Shown here: in pieces, positions 11,327 to 22,500 of the stretch
How the letters are laid out: each line of letters starts with the position of its first letter
Position numbering within the stretch: position 1 is the stretch's first letter
Assembly (NCBI GenBank): GCA_945643635.1
Contig: CALZFC010000075.1
Span: 1,207,501 to 1,271,500, forward strand
Direction: 5' to 3'
Length of the DNA: 64,000 nt
Source: Allodiplogaster sudhausi
Lineage: Eukaryota; Nematoda; Chromadorea; Rhabditida; Diplogasteridae
Notes under the pieces: model-generated
What the model was told of the DNA's origin: nothing
The model's database searches: none
What the model saw: the letters and a program-made list of their open reading frames with translations, nothing else
Made by a program: the position numbers and the translations under genes

Positions 11327-14300
11327 AATCTCTCTCTCTCTCTCTCTCTCTGTAGTTTCTGTACTATTTCATTATGGTTTTCTATTTTACCACTGCAAGC
11401 ACGGCATGGCGGATAAAGCGACATTCATATATATGTAACTTTTGTGTGTATTTACACCGACTAGGAGAACACAGGGCAACATAATTCTAACCAACCGCTT
11501 CTCTCTTTTAGTAGTAGATATCCCATAATGAATTCTAATCTTATTAGAACATGCTGACTTACATGAGTGATGAATAAGTCGCCGGGTGAACACAGGGACC
11601 GGCAGTTGGAGACGGATGGGAACTGATCTTGACAAAAGTAGCCTGAAGTAGAACTTTGTTATTCTACTCGAATATAATTATTAGCAATGAATATACATAT
11701 CTCATCATTCCATTGTTATTTTTCAATTAACTAAAAAATCTGACCTGGTGGGCAGAGCGTAGAAAAAAAATTATCGTTAATAGTGCAGGCACAATCGTCT
11801 AGAAGTGTAAATGGCAAGAAATACTTTTTTTGTGAAAATTATCACAAAGCTGCTGAAAATAGATCTAAAGGAGTTTGAAGAAAAAAAAAAGAAAACATTA
11901 CGCAGAGTGAACGCTCGCATTCTTAAAGCTCACGAGACCGGATGAGTTAGATTTTTGCTTGATAAAAAAACCCCTCTCAATGGAATATGGAAAGAAACAT
12001 ACAGCAGGCGACGGGTTTAGTCACTGGCGACTTATTCCAGTCAATGAAGCCGGGAAGTGCTGGATTGCAGGTGACAGAATGAAGAATCGCTGACTGCTGG
12101 AAGAATAGAGTTTCGTTGAAAATGCAACTAGTAGGCTCATCGTGTATCCGTTACTGGTAGCAGATATTATGTACGGAGAATCCGTATTTAATATCCGTTA
12201 CAAGTAACGTATATTTTTCTGTGCGTAGGTGGATGCTGCCCTCCGAATACTGACATCCGCATAACGAAGCTGATAACTGCGGCAGTCTTTAATAGGGCAG
12301 CCGTGCTTGCCAAGTAGGCGCGTGATGGCAAAGTTGTCTTCGGACTGCGCATTGTCTTTCGCGTACTCCAACTGAGCGCACTTTTGACATGCCGTCTCTG
12401 TACATCGTGGCTAATTTAGTCATTTCTTGATTCCTCGTAAAGACAGGATGTCCATAAGACTCGAGCAGGCCCCTATTATGACCTGCCCTAGGATTTTTTT
12501 TTCGAGTTTGTTCAACATAATTGGGTACAGTATACAACTCGACGTGGCCAACAAAATAGGCTATATTTCAAACTTGAAAAAAATTTTCCGTGCGGGACCC
12601 GGTGCACCAATGTTTAAAATTTCATTAGTCATAACTCGCTTAAAACGCATTATTAGACAACCATCGAGGTATCATTGGATAGCTTTTTTAAGGGGCTTTA
12701 ATTTTCATGTTGATGATGTTTTCATAAAATTTCATCTTGGCCCTAAAATACGGCCCTGAATATTTTCGAATGCAGTTTTTCGCGAAATTAAGTATTTTAT
12801 GCTCATTTCCACACAACCGCTCCTACATAGGCTTAAAGTGCGTAACATTTGCTACAACATATCTGTCTTTCAAAAAAATTTAAGGTCCCGGACTATGGTT
12901 CCAAAACTCTTAAATATGCTCCAGTGTAAACTGTAACACCGTGCAAGCGCATTCTTCGATCGATAACTGCGCTCAATGTCAATATTACAAAATCGTAAGT
13001 ATATCATCTAAGAGCTCTCACGGAAGTCTTCAAATGTTATATACATACTTTTATTGAAAAGTTTCAATTTATATGGGAAATTTCGTTCTGTACAATTAGA
13101 AGGCTTAAAAATCTACTTCAAAAACATTTTCGTCTGTCGAAACATACATCATTAGAAAGAGGATGAAATTTGCTACAAGATGAATTCCTTTCAATTTAAT
13201 TCCATGCATACAATCTTTTGTTATAAGCCATAAGCGAGTAGGATAACAAGGCCTTATGGAAAAAACTGTAGAAAAAAGGATTGGAATATTCTAATTCGAA
13301 TAACCTAAAATATGAATTCTTGGGCAAAATAACAGCGACGCTACTGGCACTACTTTTATGACTTATAACAAAAGATCGTATGCATGGAATTCCATTGAAA
13401 GGAGTTCATCTTGTACCAAATTTAATCCTCTTTCTTATGATGTATGTTTCGACAGAAGAAAATGTTTTTGAAGTAGATTTTTAAGCCTTCTAATTGTACA
13501 GAACGAAATTTCCCATATAAATTGAAACTTTTCAATAAAAGTATGTATATAACATTTGAAGACCTCCGTAAGAGCTCTTAGATGATATACTTACGATTTT
13601 GAGATATTGACATTGAGCGCAGTTATGGATCGAAGAATGCGCTTGCACGCTGTTACAGTTTACACTGGAGCATATTCAAGTGTTTTGGAACCATAGTCCG
13701 GGACCTTCAATTTTTTTGAAAGACACATATGTTGTAGCAAATTTTACGCACTTTAAGCCTATGTGGGAGCGGTTGTGTGGAAATGAGCATAAAATACTTA
13801 ATTTGGCGAAAAACTGCATTCGAAAATATTCAGGGCCGTATTTTATAGCCAAGATGAAATTTTATGAAAACATCATCAACATGAAAATTAAAGCCCCTTA
13901 AAAAAGCTATCCAATGATACCTCGATGGTTGTCTAATAATGTGTTTTAAGCGAGTTATGACAAGTGAAAATTTAAAAATTGGTGCACCGGGTCCCGCACG
14001 GAAAATTTTTTTCAAGTTTTAAATATAGCCTATTTTGTTGGCCACGTCGAGTTGTATACTGTACCCAATTATGTTGAACAAACTCGAAAAAAAAATCCTA
14101 GGGCAGGCCTTGATCGAAGGATACTGACATGCTCTCTTAAATAGCAGCTTCTATTTCTTTTTTCACTTTACTTTTTTCCATATTTACTCTCAAAACTTAT
14201 TACTACATATCGAGTATTATAAGGCTGTTTCTTCTTAAAGGAGCTGTACATGGAGATTACAATGTTGCTGTATTTTTGGTAAAACTATCCGGTCCAGCTA

Positions 14301-14937
14301 GAAACATCGATAGGAAAAGTGAGAATGTCTCCTGAAGGGCCCTTGAGGAGAAAAACCACATTTTCCCCACGCCGTACTGTAGAATTTAAGGAGTGACGTC
14401 ATCACTCCTTGCCTATTTACTCCTCATGCACACCCTCATTCTATCAGAAAGAAGGTGATAACTAGGTGCGAAGCGGCAAGCCATGATTGAGATTCGAGGG
14501 AAGAGAAGAGAGGCAGAGAGAAAAAGACTCACAACGTGTAGTTTGTTGTGATGGATACTGTGCTAGCATACCGACAAAACTTTTTCCAATATCATGCGCG
14601 AATTCAAACGTTAATTCTCCACAAGCGGGTTATAAACTCCATGGATAGTTCCTTTAATGTACATACATAGTCAAAAGAGGGAATAATCTTTCGCAATCAT
14701 CTGAAACGATATTGTTCATGTTGGTTTTTACAAAACTAATTTGTAAAAAAAATTCAAATTAGAATTAAACAGACCGGCCTTGCAGAAAACGCTAGCTCCA
14801 TCCTGATATGATACTGGCGGAGAGGAGTGATCTTCGAAGACGGCTGGAGTCTTATGGGCGCATACGAGATCTCCCGCCACCATTTGAGGCGTGCCCGAGG
14901 ACTGAGTGATAAGGGAGAACGAGAGAGAGAGAGAGAG

Positions 14938-14978
<41 letters not shown>

Positions 14979-15087
14979 GAGGGAGCAAGGAATGTGAGAG
15001 TGAGAGAAATTGTAAGCTATACCAGAGAAAGATAGAGTATTTAATATGTGTGTGAGAGAGAGAGAACAATTAAGCAATACCAGAGAT

Positions 15088-15129
<42 letters not shown>

Positions 15130-15250
15130 GAGGGAGCGATATGGATGAAGATGAGATAGCATAAAAGTGAAGAGATATTCTAGAGAAAGAGAGAGATCAT
15201 GGAGAGAGAAAGAGAAAGAGTGAACAGAGAACGAATAGAATGGAGAGAAT

Positions 15251-15290
<40 letters not shown>

Positions 15291-17718
15291 ATTTGATTGA
15301 GGAGCCACATACATCATATGCGAAGAGTCTTCCAAGTGAACACTTTGCAGTCGCGCATGAATCACCGGTCAAAGTCATTGAAAGAAGCTCGTTATCCGTG
15401 CAGTAAAAGGCGTCGCCGCCGCATGTCGCAGCCGCCTCGGGCACCTTGAATGGAACTTTGCCTTCCCAGGGGTGGATTTCTACTTCTCACTAAGACAACA
15501 AACTTAGTAAGCATACTGTACAGCAATTAAATGGAAACAAATGTATATACACTTTTGATGAGCAAGAAATTAGTCGAACAACTGTCTAGCAATAGAAACA
15601 CTTGACTTCTCTCACGTGCACAATAGACGCCCAGGACGCCTTGACCATTAGAACGGAACAGATAGCCAATGGATATGAGTGAGCGCGCACCTTGTAGACG
15701 ACGCCGCTGCATTTGTCGCATGTGGGCGGTGGAGTCGAAGTCGTCGGCGAAGTAGTGGTCGACGAAGTCGTTGATGTAGTTGTGTCTGGCTGCTGCTGCG
15801 TCGTGGTCACGGGGGGGGGGGGGGGGGGTGGTCTAAATGACAACGAATTCGATGAAGAAGAACGAATACAATTAGTGTGTTCACTGAATAGAATTTTGAG
15901 GAATCCGTTGTTTGAGGAATCCCTTGGCCCGTTGATATAGAATGATCTATTGGAGAATGATCTCGGAGAATTATAATGTTTATATATATGACGCGATTTG
16001 CGAGAGAATCAAAATGCTCGGGGCCCTAGAAAAATCATCATCTCCGATTTTGCTTTAAAGTTGTTTCTACGTAAAGTTAGACCCGCAGAATCGAATGGGA
16101 ATGGTCTTGGAGGCTAAGAAATTCATTTTAAAAAGTTATGAAGAATTGAAAAACTGCCCATCTTTTTGAGGTGGTCGAGTAGGGCGCATGTTTATGTACA
16201 TCTTTCCGCGCACAGTAAAGCAATTTACGTGAAAATTTTAATATAGATAGAAAAGATATTGCTTATATAAATGGTTGAAACAGTATTTGAAAATTTTCAA
16301 ATATCGATTTTTTACGTGCTCTCAAACTCAATGAAGAATGTACATGTTATATTTCAATGTACGCAGACAGTTTTGTATGTATCGTATAGAGCATAAAAAT
16401 GGCTTTCTAATGATATATAGGATATTTCATTTCATTTCGACTTTTGTATGCGTTTAGGTCATGCGCAACAGTGAAAACTGGCGCAGAATCGCGGCGCGAC
16501 GCGATGCTGCGCCAGTTTTCACTGTTGCGCATGACCTTCAAATATCGATTTTCTATATATTTAATGATATTTTGTTTTTGATCTTTCTTTTTACTTTTTT
16601 GAAACGATTTAGCTCATTTTCGAGCAAAAAATGCACTTTTCGACCAAATATTAACGAATTCACTCATCTCCACAAAAGGAGGCCGAGTTGTCGTGGAAGT
16701 GCGTTAAATTTGCTACAAAATAACATTCTTGAAACGGAAATTAAAGGAAGGTTTTTCTCGCAACAAATCGAAAAGCGGCTAAAACCAGCTATAACACTAT
16801 GTAAATACACCAATTCACCAGATTCACCAGGGATGTCGAATTAGAATATTCCAATTTACACATTCGAATATTCTAATTCACGCGGTGAAAATCTGGTGAA
16901 TTGGTGTATTTACATAGTGTTATAGCTGATTTTAGTCGCTTTTCGATTTGTTGCGAGAAAAACCTTCCTTGAATTTATGTTTCAAGAATGTTACTTTGTA
17001 GCAAATTTAACACACTTTCACGGTAACTCGGTCTCCTTTTGCGGAGAAGAGTGAATTCGTTAATATTTGGTGGAAAAGTGTATTTTTTGCTCAAAAATGA
17101 GCTTAATCGTTAAATAAAAGTAAAAAGAAAGATCAAAAACAAAATACCACTAGATATATAGAAAATCGATATTTGAATTCGACCAATATCGCGTCGCGCC
17201 GCGATTCTGTGCCAGTTTTCACTGTTGCGCATGACCTGAACGCATACAAAAGCCGCATAGTTCGTCGAAATGAAACATCCTATATGTCATTAGAAAGCCA
17301 CTTTTATGCTCAATACGATGCATTCAAAACTGTCTGCGTAAATTGAAATATAACATGTACATTCCTCATTGAGTTTTAGAGCACGTAAAAAATGGATATT
17401 TGAAAATTTTCAAATTCTGTTTTCACTATTCATATAAGCAATATCTTTACTATCTACCATAAAATTTTCACGTATATTGCTTTACTGTGCGCGGAAAGAT
17501 GTTCTTAAACATGCGCCCAACTCGACCTTCTCAAAAAGATGCGCAGTTTTTCAATTCTTCATAACTTTTTAAAATGAATTTTTTAGGCTTCAAGACCAAT
17601 CCCATTCGATTCTGCGGGTCTAACTTTACCTAGAAACAACTTTAAAGCAAAATCGGAGATGATGATTTTTCTAGGGCCCAAGCCCTTTTGATTAATTTTG
17701 ATTCTCTCGCAAATCGCG

Positions 17719-17761
<43 letters not shown>

Positions 17762-18771
17762 AAAATCTCGCGATATGTTTGGCGAGAAAATAAATTGTAT
17801 GATTATTATAGACCTACATATTTCTTCCAAAATTAACATATTGACAATTACCGATTAATTAAGGCTTTGAATAGGGTTTTTCTCGTTTCTCGTAAAATGA
17901 AACCTCGTTAAGGAAGGGTGCGTGGGCTGCATGGCCATGCACGCAAATGCGACGGTGACTGTTGCGGCGGCGCTGACTGCGAATGAAAGAAATCTCCGCT
18001 TCATTAATTGCTGGAAATAAAGGAAGAGGAAACCCAAAGAAAAAGTATTAATTAATCACCTTCAACTATTGAAAATAACTCCATTTCACACATCCTTTCG
18101 TTCATTAACGGATGAAAAGCATTGAGGGAAATAAGGTGAACAGTGCCCTAAGGCATTCCTTTTATAGTTGATTGACACTGAGCGAAGATAAGCAAGGCCA
18201 GTTGATATAAGATGTGAATATAGTGAGAGGGTGTGGGAGGAGAAGAGAGGAGGCTTAAAAGTGGTGAGACTAAAAGAAGAGAAACGATGACAGTCAGTGT
18301 TGAACGCCATTTCATACACAAATTGTTAAGCTGTGCGAGCACCTTGGGAGTGGTGAAATTAATGATGGCAGCAGGAATGGCAAGAGATTTGACAACGATG
18401 CCTGAGTGAGTCTCTGTTTTATTTATTTATTTTATTTTTTTGTATGCGTCGCAAAGAGCAAGCACACTATTTGTTGTGACACGGATTTTCACTTTATTTT
18501 CATTAAAGTCTTCGTTCCAATGATTGCGGAGACAACCAATAGTCATATTAAAAAGGAAAAAAAGTTTAGCTCTGCTCGAACAGGTTCGGCGCCGTTGGCA
18601 AGGGAATGCAATGACCTTACGTGGAGTGAAGACGTGAAGTTGGTGGAGAGATTGCAAAGGAAAGAACGAGTGCGAGGCAATGACTGGTGAATTGTCGCCC
18701 TCCGGCTCTCCATTGTGCCTACTTTATAGCTGCCTTGTGCTTAAAATGTGCTCACCTCCATAACGTTGCAT
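8417..18771 (-). CDS. Membrane-anchored or secreted Cys-rich modular protein
   Basis: I do not recognise a named family. Exons joined by phase: 18756-18780 (ATG 18769-18771, behind a TTTCAG acceptor), 18621-18683, 18343-18401, 17904-18004 and 15691-15832. Then come 15313-15479, 14775-14901, 12255-12410, 12003-12096, 11745-11798, 11563-11642, 11119-11224, 10872-11050, 9968-10072, 9326-9463, one near 9116-9190, and 8417-8521 (TAG). The exon at 17904-18004 encodes one hydrophobic helix (FLSFAVSAAATVTVAFACMA). It is a signal anchor if the protein starts at 18771, or a signal peptide if translation starts at its own ATG (18004), which follows TTTCCAG. Next come a poly-Pro/Thr-rich linker and Cys modules of about 80-100 residues such as TCDKCSG, RCRATCKNG and FVYCDSSNGKWLTYG. 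One exon between 15313 and 15691 is unresolved, since the phases do not meet. The introns hold two giant fold-back elements. Confidence 0.6.
9563..9862. mobile_element. Palindromic MITE, about 300 bp
   Basis: The left end TAAGACAGTGTGAATT and right end AATTCACACTGTCTTA are reverse complements. The inner arms pair through GGCACAGATTTAGAATATTCCACTGTGG and ATTGACGA(T/C)CGTTAAAATTGTCA. It lies in an intron of the Cys-rich gene and is flanked by TATATACATA-type simple sequence. Confidence 0.8.
10185..10830. mobile_element. Mariner-like non-autonomous element with a third copy of its terminal repeat
   Basis: The left end CAGTCCCGTTCAACATTATTGG and right end CCAATAATGTTTAGCTGGACTG form terminal inverted repeats of about 40 bp, each flanked by TA (10183-10184 and 10831-10832). 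An extra inverted copy of the terminal repeat, at about 10228-10262, makes the left end itself a 72-bp hairpin. No transposase frame is present in the internal 530 bp. It lies in the intron between the exons at 9968-10072 and 10872-11050 of the Cys-rich gene. Confidence 0.85.
11296..11352. repeat. CT microsatellite
   Basis: CT dinucleotide tract with CTTT and CAAT breaks, in an intron of the minus-strand Cys-rich gene. Confidence 0.95.
12482..14107. mobile_element. Giant fold-back element B, about 1.63 kb
   Basis: Left CCTGCCCTAGGATTTTTTTT and right AAAAAAATCCTAGGGCAGG are reverse complements, and the match continues through almost the whole interior to a centre near 13300 (around GGAATATTCTAATTCGAATA). 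Each arm is about 800 bp. Open frames on the two strands mirror each other and are artefacts. It lies in an intron, or just beside an exon, of the minus-strand Cys-rich gene. The inner arms (about 12940-13300 and 13310-13650) are homologous to those of element D at 24371-26125. The outer arms are not. Confidence 0.9.
14915..15285. repeat. GA microsatellite cluster
   Basis: Three GA-rich tracts (about 14919-14978, 15083-15127 and 15252-15287) with an intervening partial repeat (GTAAGC-ATACCAGAGA versus AAGCAATACCAGAGA), filling the intron between the exons at 14775-14901 and 15313-15479. Confidence 0.9.
15811..15828. repeat. Homopolymer of 18 G inside a coding exon
   Basis: On the coding (minus) strand this is C18 and encodes consecutive prolines just after the splice acceptor of the Thr-rich linker exon. 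A run this long is slippage-prone, so the length in this assembly may be uncertain. Confidence 0.8.
15981..17730. mobile_element. Giant fold-back element C, about 1.75 kb
   Basis: Left TGACGCGATTTGCGAGAGAATC and right GATTCTCTCGCAAATCGCGTCA are reverse complements. The arms pair for about 850 bp each and meet near 16857 (around AGAATATTCCAATTTACACATTCGAATATTCT). The termini lie in TATATA runs, and the right flank is an (AT)n tract at about 17721-17757. An internal GCGC-rich sub-hairpin is present at 16457-16540. The element occupies the intron between the exons at 15691-15832 and 17904-18004. No transposase frame is visible. Confidence 0.88.
17721..17757. repeat. (AT)n microsatellite
   Basis: About 18 AT dinucleotides at the right end of fold-back element C. 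Only a short TATATAT is found at its left end. Confidence 0.95.
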
Positions 18772-19339
18772 GGAATTGAGCTGAAATCTGTTTGAATTGT
18801 CCTCTACATTGGTATTCTCGTCTCTCTGCATTACATGCTCTCTCGCCCACCGATCAGGCAAAAAGGCGCGAAGTCAAGATTGCATTTTTACTTTTTTTTT
18901 TTAGTTGTTAAAAATTTCCCATTCTTTTTCGCTACATGCTCTTCAACGATATGTTACTTTCATAAAGCGGATTTGTAGCATTTTTCGTATTTTTTAGGCT
19001 GAAATCACGAAAAACTCTTCAAAAATATTTTTTTGAGAGTTATGGAGCTTATAAAACCAGATTGCTAGTGACAGAAGGGGCTCTGTGTAAGATAGCAGAA
19101 CAGGTAAGGGCAGGGAAAGCGATGAAGATGAAGGCCAACCTGGCCCATGGAGGGGATGGAGTGAAAATAGAGAGAGAGAGAGAGAGAGAGAGACTCAAAG
19201 TTCGAGTGAAATATGAGAAGCGGGAAAGCTTTGGAGAGTCAAACATTGAAACGAACAGATAATGCTAGTGAGAGGGAGGAAAAGAAGAAAGCGACTCTCT
19301 CGGTGAAACGGTTCGCCACTGCATTCTTTCTACGCCTCG

Positions 19340-19500
19340 TTCCTTTTCTCTCTCTCTCTCTATCTCTCTCTCGGTTCCGCTATCTATTCCTTTCACCCTT
19401 TCTCTCTCTATCTCTATCTCTATCTCAATCTCTCTCTATCTTCCACTCTTTCTCTTTAACTGTCTTTCTTTGCCTCCGCTATCTGTCTCTCTCTCTCCCC
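19340..19500. repeat. CT microsatellite
   Basis: CT-rich tract with ATCT variants downstream (on the minus strand) of the DEG/ENaC stop codon. Confidence 0.9.
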
Positions 19501-19526
19501 AGCGCTCTAACGATTTCCCCCTCTTT

Positions 19527-22500
19527 CTAGCCGATGCGCTTCCTGAGAGAGCGTCCCAAGTTGGTCTCCCGGTCCATGAAAGCGAACCGCGTGGGCCTGC
19601 CTCTCAGCTGCCGCGTCTTCCGCGAGGAGGCTGCTGCCCAACAATTGAGTAGAAGAATGCTCTTTTCAATTGGAACGATTTATACTTTATCTATAAGAGA
19701 ACTGGGAAATGTTTAGAACTGCACAATGCATAGTAAGGTTGTACATGACATATTATTTTCCGAACGAACGAAACTCTAGATCAATGTGGTTTTTGTTGCC
19801 ACACTTTTCTTAGCATTTACATACGTTCGAATTCGAGATCAAAGACCAACTAGTGCACAATAATACAGTGTGGAGAAGACAACAATTATCTTGGCATACT
19901 GTTGGATCCTTCATGTGCCGTTATCAGCTGCTTGCGAACAAGGAGAAGAGACGTGATTAAGGTTAGATCGGTTATTAGATAGAAATGGAGAGCCGTTGGG
20001 AAAACTGGCTAGACACATAGAGAGGAAAGGAAAATGAAGGGGAATATACTGGAGTAGGACGCGAATATTCAAGATGTCACATGGCCTACTCGATAACATT
20101 GAAGCGTCGCACAGACGACGCGGCTCGCATCTCATATTCAACCTGAGAACTGGCCAATGGAAAGCTGACAAAATTATAAGTTTTATTGATAAAGTCACAA
20201 AAATAAAAGCGTACTCTCTTACTTCTTCTCTCCGCTTACCTTCTCTTCTGTTGCCGGAGCCGTTTGAATCGTCTTGAAAAGGCGCCTGAGGCGGTGGCAA
20301 ATGAAGAGCCCGAACACGAGCAGGAAAGCGGCGATCTCGACGACGGTGATGGCCGAGAAGCCGAGCCAGATGCCAGCCTGGCCGCCGAGTTCAGAGAAAG
20401 CGTCCGAAAGCTGAAGGGTACCGCTTTCGTGAGCACAACATTCAGACGAATAGGAACACTCTTAAAAGTGCTCTCGTTTGCTAAAGCCGGATTTCGCACT
20501 GTATACGATGGCTGCTCCGAATACACCTTTGTAGCCAAAGTGCCGAAGAAGATGTTGACAACAAGTCCGTTAGTCTTGTACCTAAAGTTTAATTACGAAA
20601 TTCACTTTAAAAGTAATAAACGGACGAAAAAAAATCATTTTAAGTGCGATGAATCGATCGGTGCAAAGATGATTTATGTACATATGTACGTACTATGTGT
20701 GTTCATAAATGAAAACATATGTTCTACATAGAGATTTCTCCTTACCATGAGACGCATTGTTGGACAGAGTTAAAGTTCGTATTCCAATGCTCGCAACTGC
20801 CCAGCTTAAATGTTACTACTAAAGTAATTTCGCTATCATTCAATGCAGAAAATTTAAAAAATTTTGAAGACTAATTGCACGACAAAAACGCCAACGCCAG
20901 CTGTGCCCGTCGTCTTGAGCAGTTGAGCGAGTCCCTCCGCAGCTCTTTTTCCGCGTCCTAAAACATATCGTCATATAAATACTATGTACATTACTATGTA
21001 TATTTATATTTATGCATGTGCATACATATGTATCCATACAAAAACCAGACGCTTCTCCCAATACTCGCACAATCTCAGATAGGCTAGATAGAACGTTAAG
21101 AGTGCTACTTCTGCACAGTTACTCTGTGAAGGGCACTTGGTGAAGAAGCTTGAGTTTAGCTCTTTCTTCATATGGAGTTTGCCGTCGCTGTTAATGCAAA
21201 AGCTTGCATGGCAGAAGGTTGCGAGATGGGAAATGCACGTCGCATTATTTGAAGTTGGCTACATACAGAAAAATTAGTAAGAAAAGGACCTTGTTCATCT
21301 GGCACTGTTTACCTTATTGATTGTCTTTGCTGAATACCATATATTTTTCTGGTAAGTAAAACAAATCTACTAGCTTGGGAACCGTGTGTTTTTGTAAAAC
21401 TTTATCATTCATATATACAATGCTAACCTTCACGGGCGTTGGATTAAGGTTGGGGCAGGAATGCTCTTCGGCTTCGAAAAAAAGAAGAATAGCTCCAATT
21501 TACATTAAAAATATTCAACGAATTATTTAATATTCAGCATCTGTTATTCAATTTCTTTTTCGATTAAAAAAATAGTTTGCCAAATACTTTTTAAAGTATT
21601 TTGAAAAAAGACTGATTGAAAGCAAAAGTTCCTTTTTAATGAGTCTCACAACCTGGATCGCAGTAATTAAATCCAACGAGAACATAGTCTTGTGACCAAT
21701 TCTCATGAAACGTTAGACTGCCGTTGTTTCTTTGGCAGAAGTGCTGACCACAATTCGAAGCTGCATGGCTTTCGCAGGAAGCATGCTGAATAAGTAACTT
21801 TTGTTTAGTGTCAAATTTTTCTATTGCTACAAACTTCTAAACTACAAGCCGACAACGTTTAAAAATTCGTTGCCGTTACCGAAGTATTTGTGGTAAATGA
21901 TGTCGATGTCGAGTAAGTTGTAGTAGGTGCGGTAGTCTGAGTCACTGAAGTCGTACTTGATTCAGGAGACGATGTTGTGGTTGCTGAGGTCGATGATGAG
22001 GTCGAGAATGGTTTCTGCTTCTCCTAAATGACCTTTTTACAAGTGAATACTAGACTATATATTGATATGAACTAAATATTTCTAAAATGGAAACCTACGA
22101 TTAGTTTTTCATGTTGCTTCTGGGTGCCCGTGCTGACTGTGTATTTGGCCGAAGGATATCTGACATAGAACGGAAAGCTTTACATATGTATGTACTTATG
22201 TGAGCCTTGCAAATATTTGGTTAGCTAATAATACTCAATGGTGGGAGAAGGCAGATAGGATTCCTCATTGCACGCCCGTGGGCAAGAACACGCCAGTTCT
22301 TTCCTTTCGGAGTCGTTCGTTGGGGAAATCCGTAGTCGAAGGAGGATGCGGATACATTTTACTAAATACAAATTTCTCTCACGTGACTCATTAACTTCAT
22401 TGTCTAATTAAGCGAAAACGGTTAAAGATCAGTTTCTTACGGTCTTCCATTGTCCGACAGAGCATGGCAGTATTGTTCCCAAGTGGAATGCGCGGGTCGG

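Noticed and set aside
12427..14015. Mirror-image open frames in fold-back element B (GAPMFKISLVITRLK and GAPIFKFSLVITRLK)
   Set aside because: They are the two arms of one inverted repeat; no transposase motif or splice structure is seen.
19534..19716. Plus-strand frame MRFLRERPKLVSRSMKANRVG after a strong pyrimidine tract
   Set aside because: The opposite strand gives a C-terminal DEG/ENaC exon that joins in phase through a 22-nt exon, which explains the sequence better.
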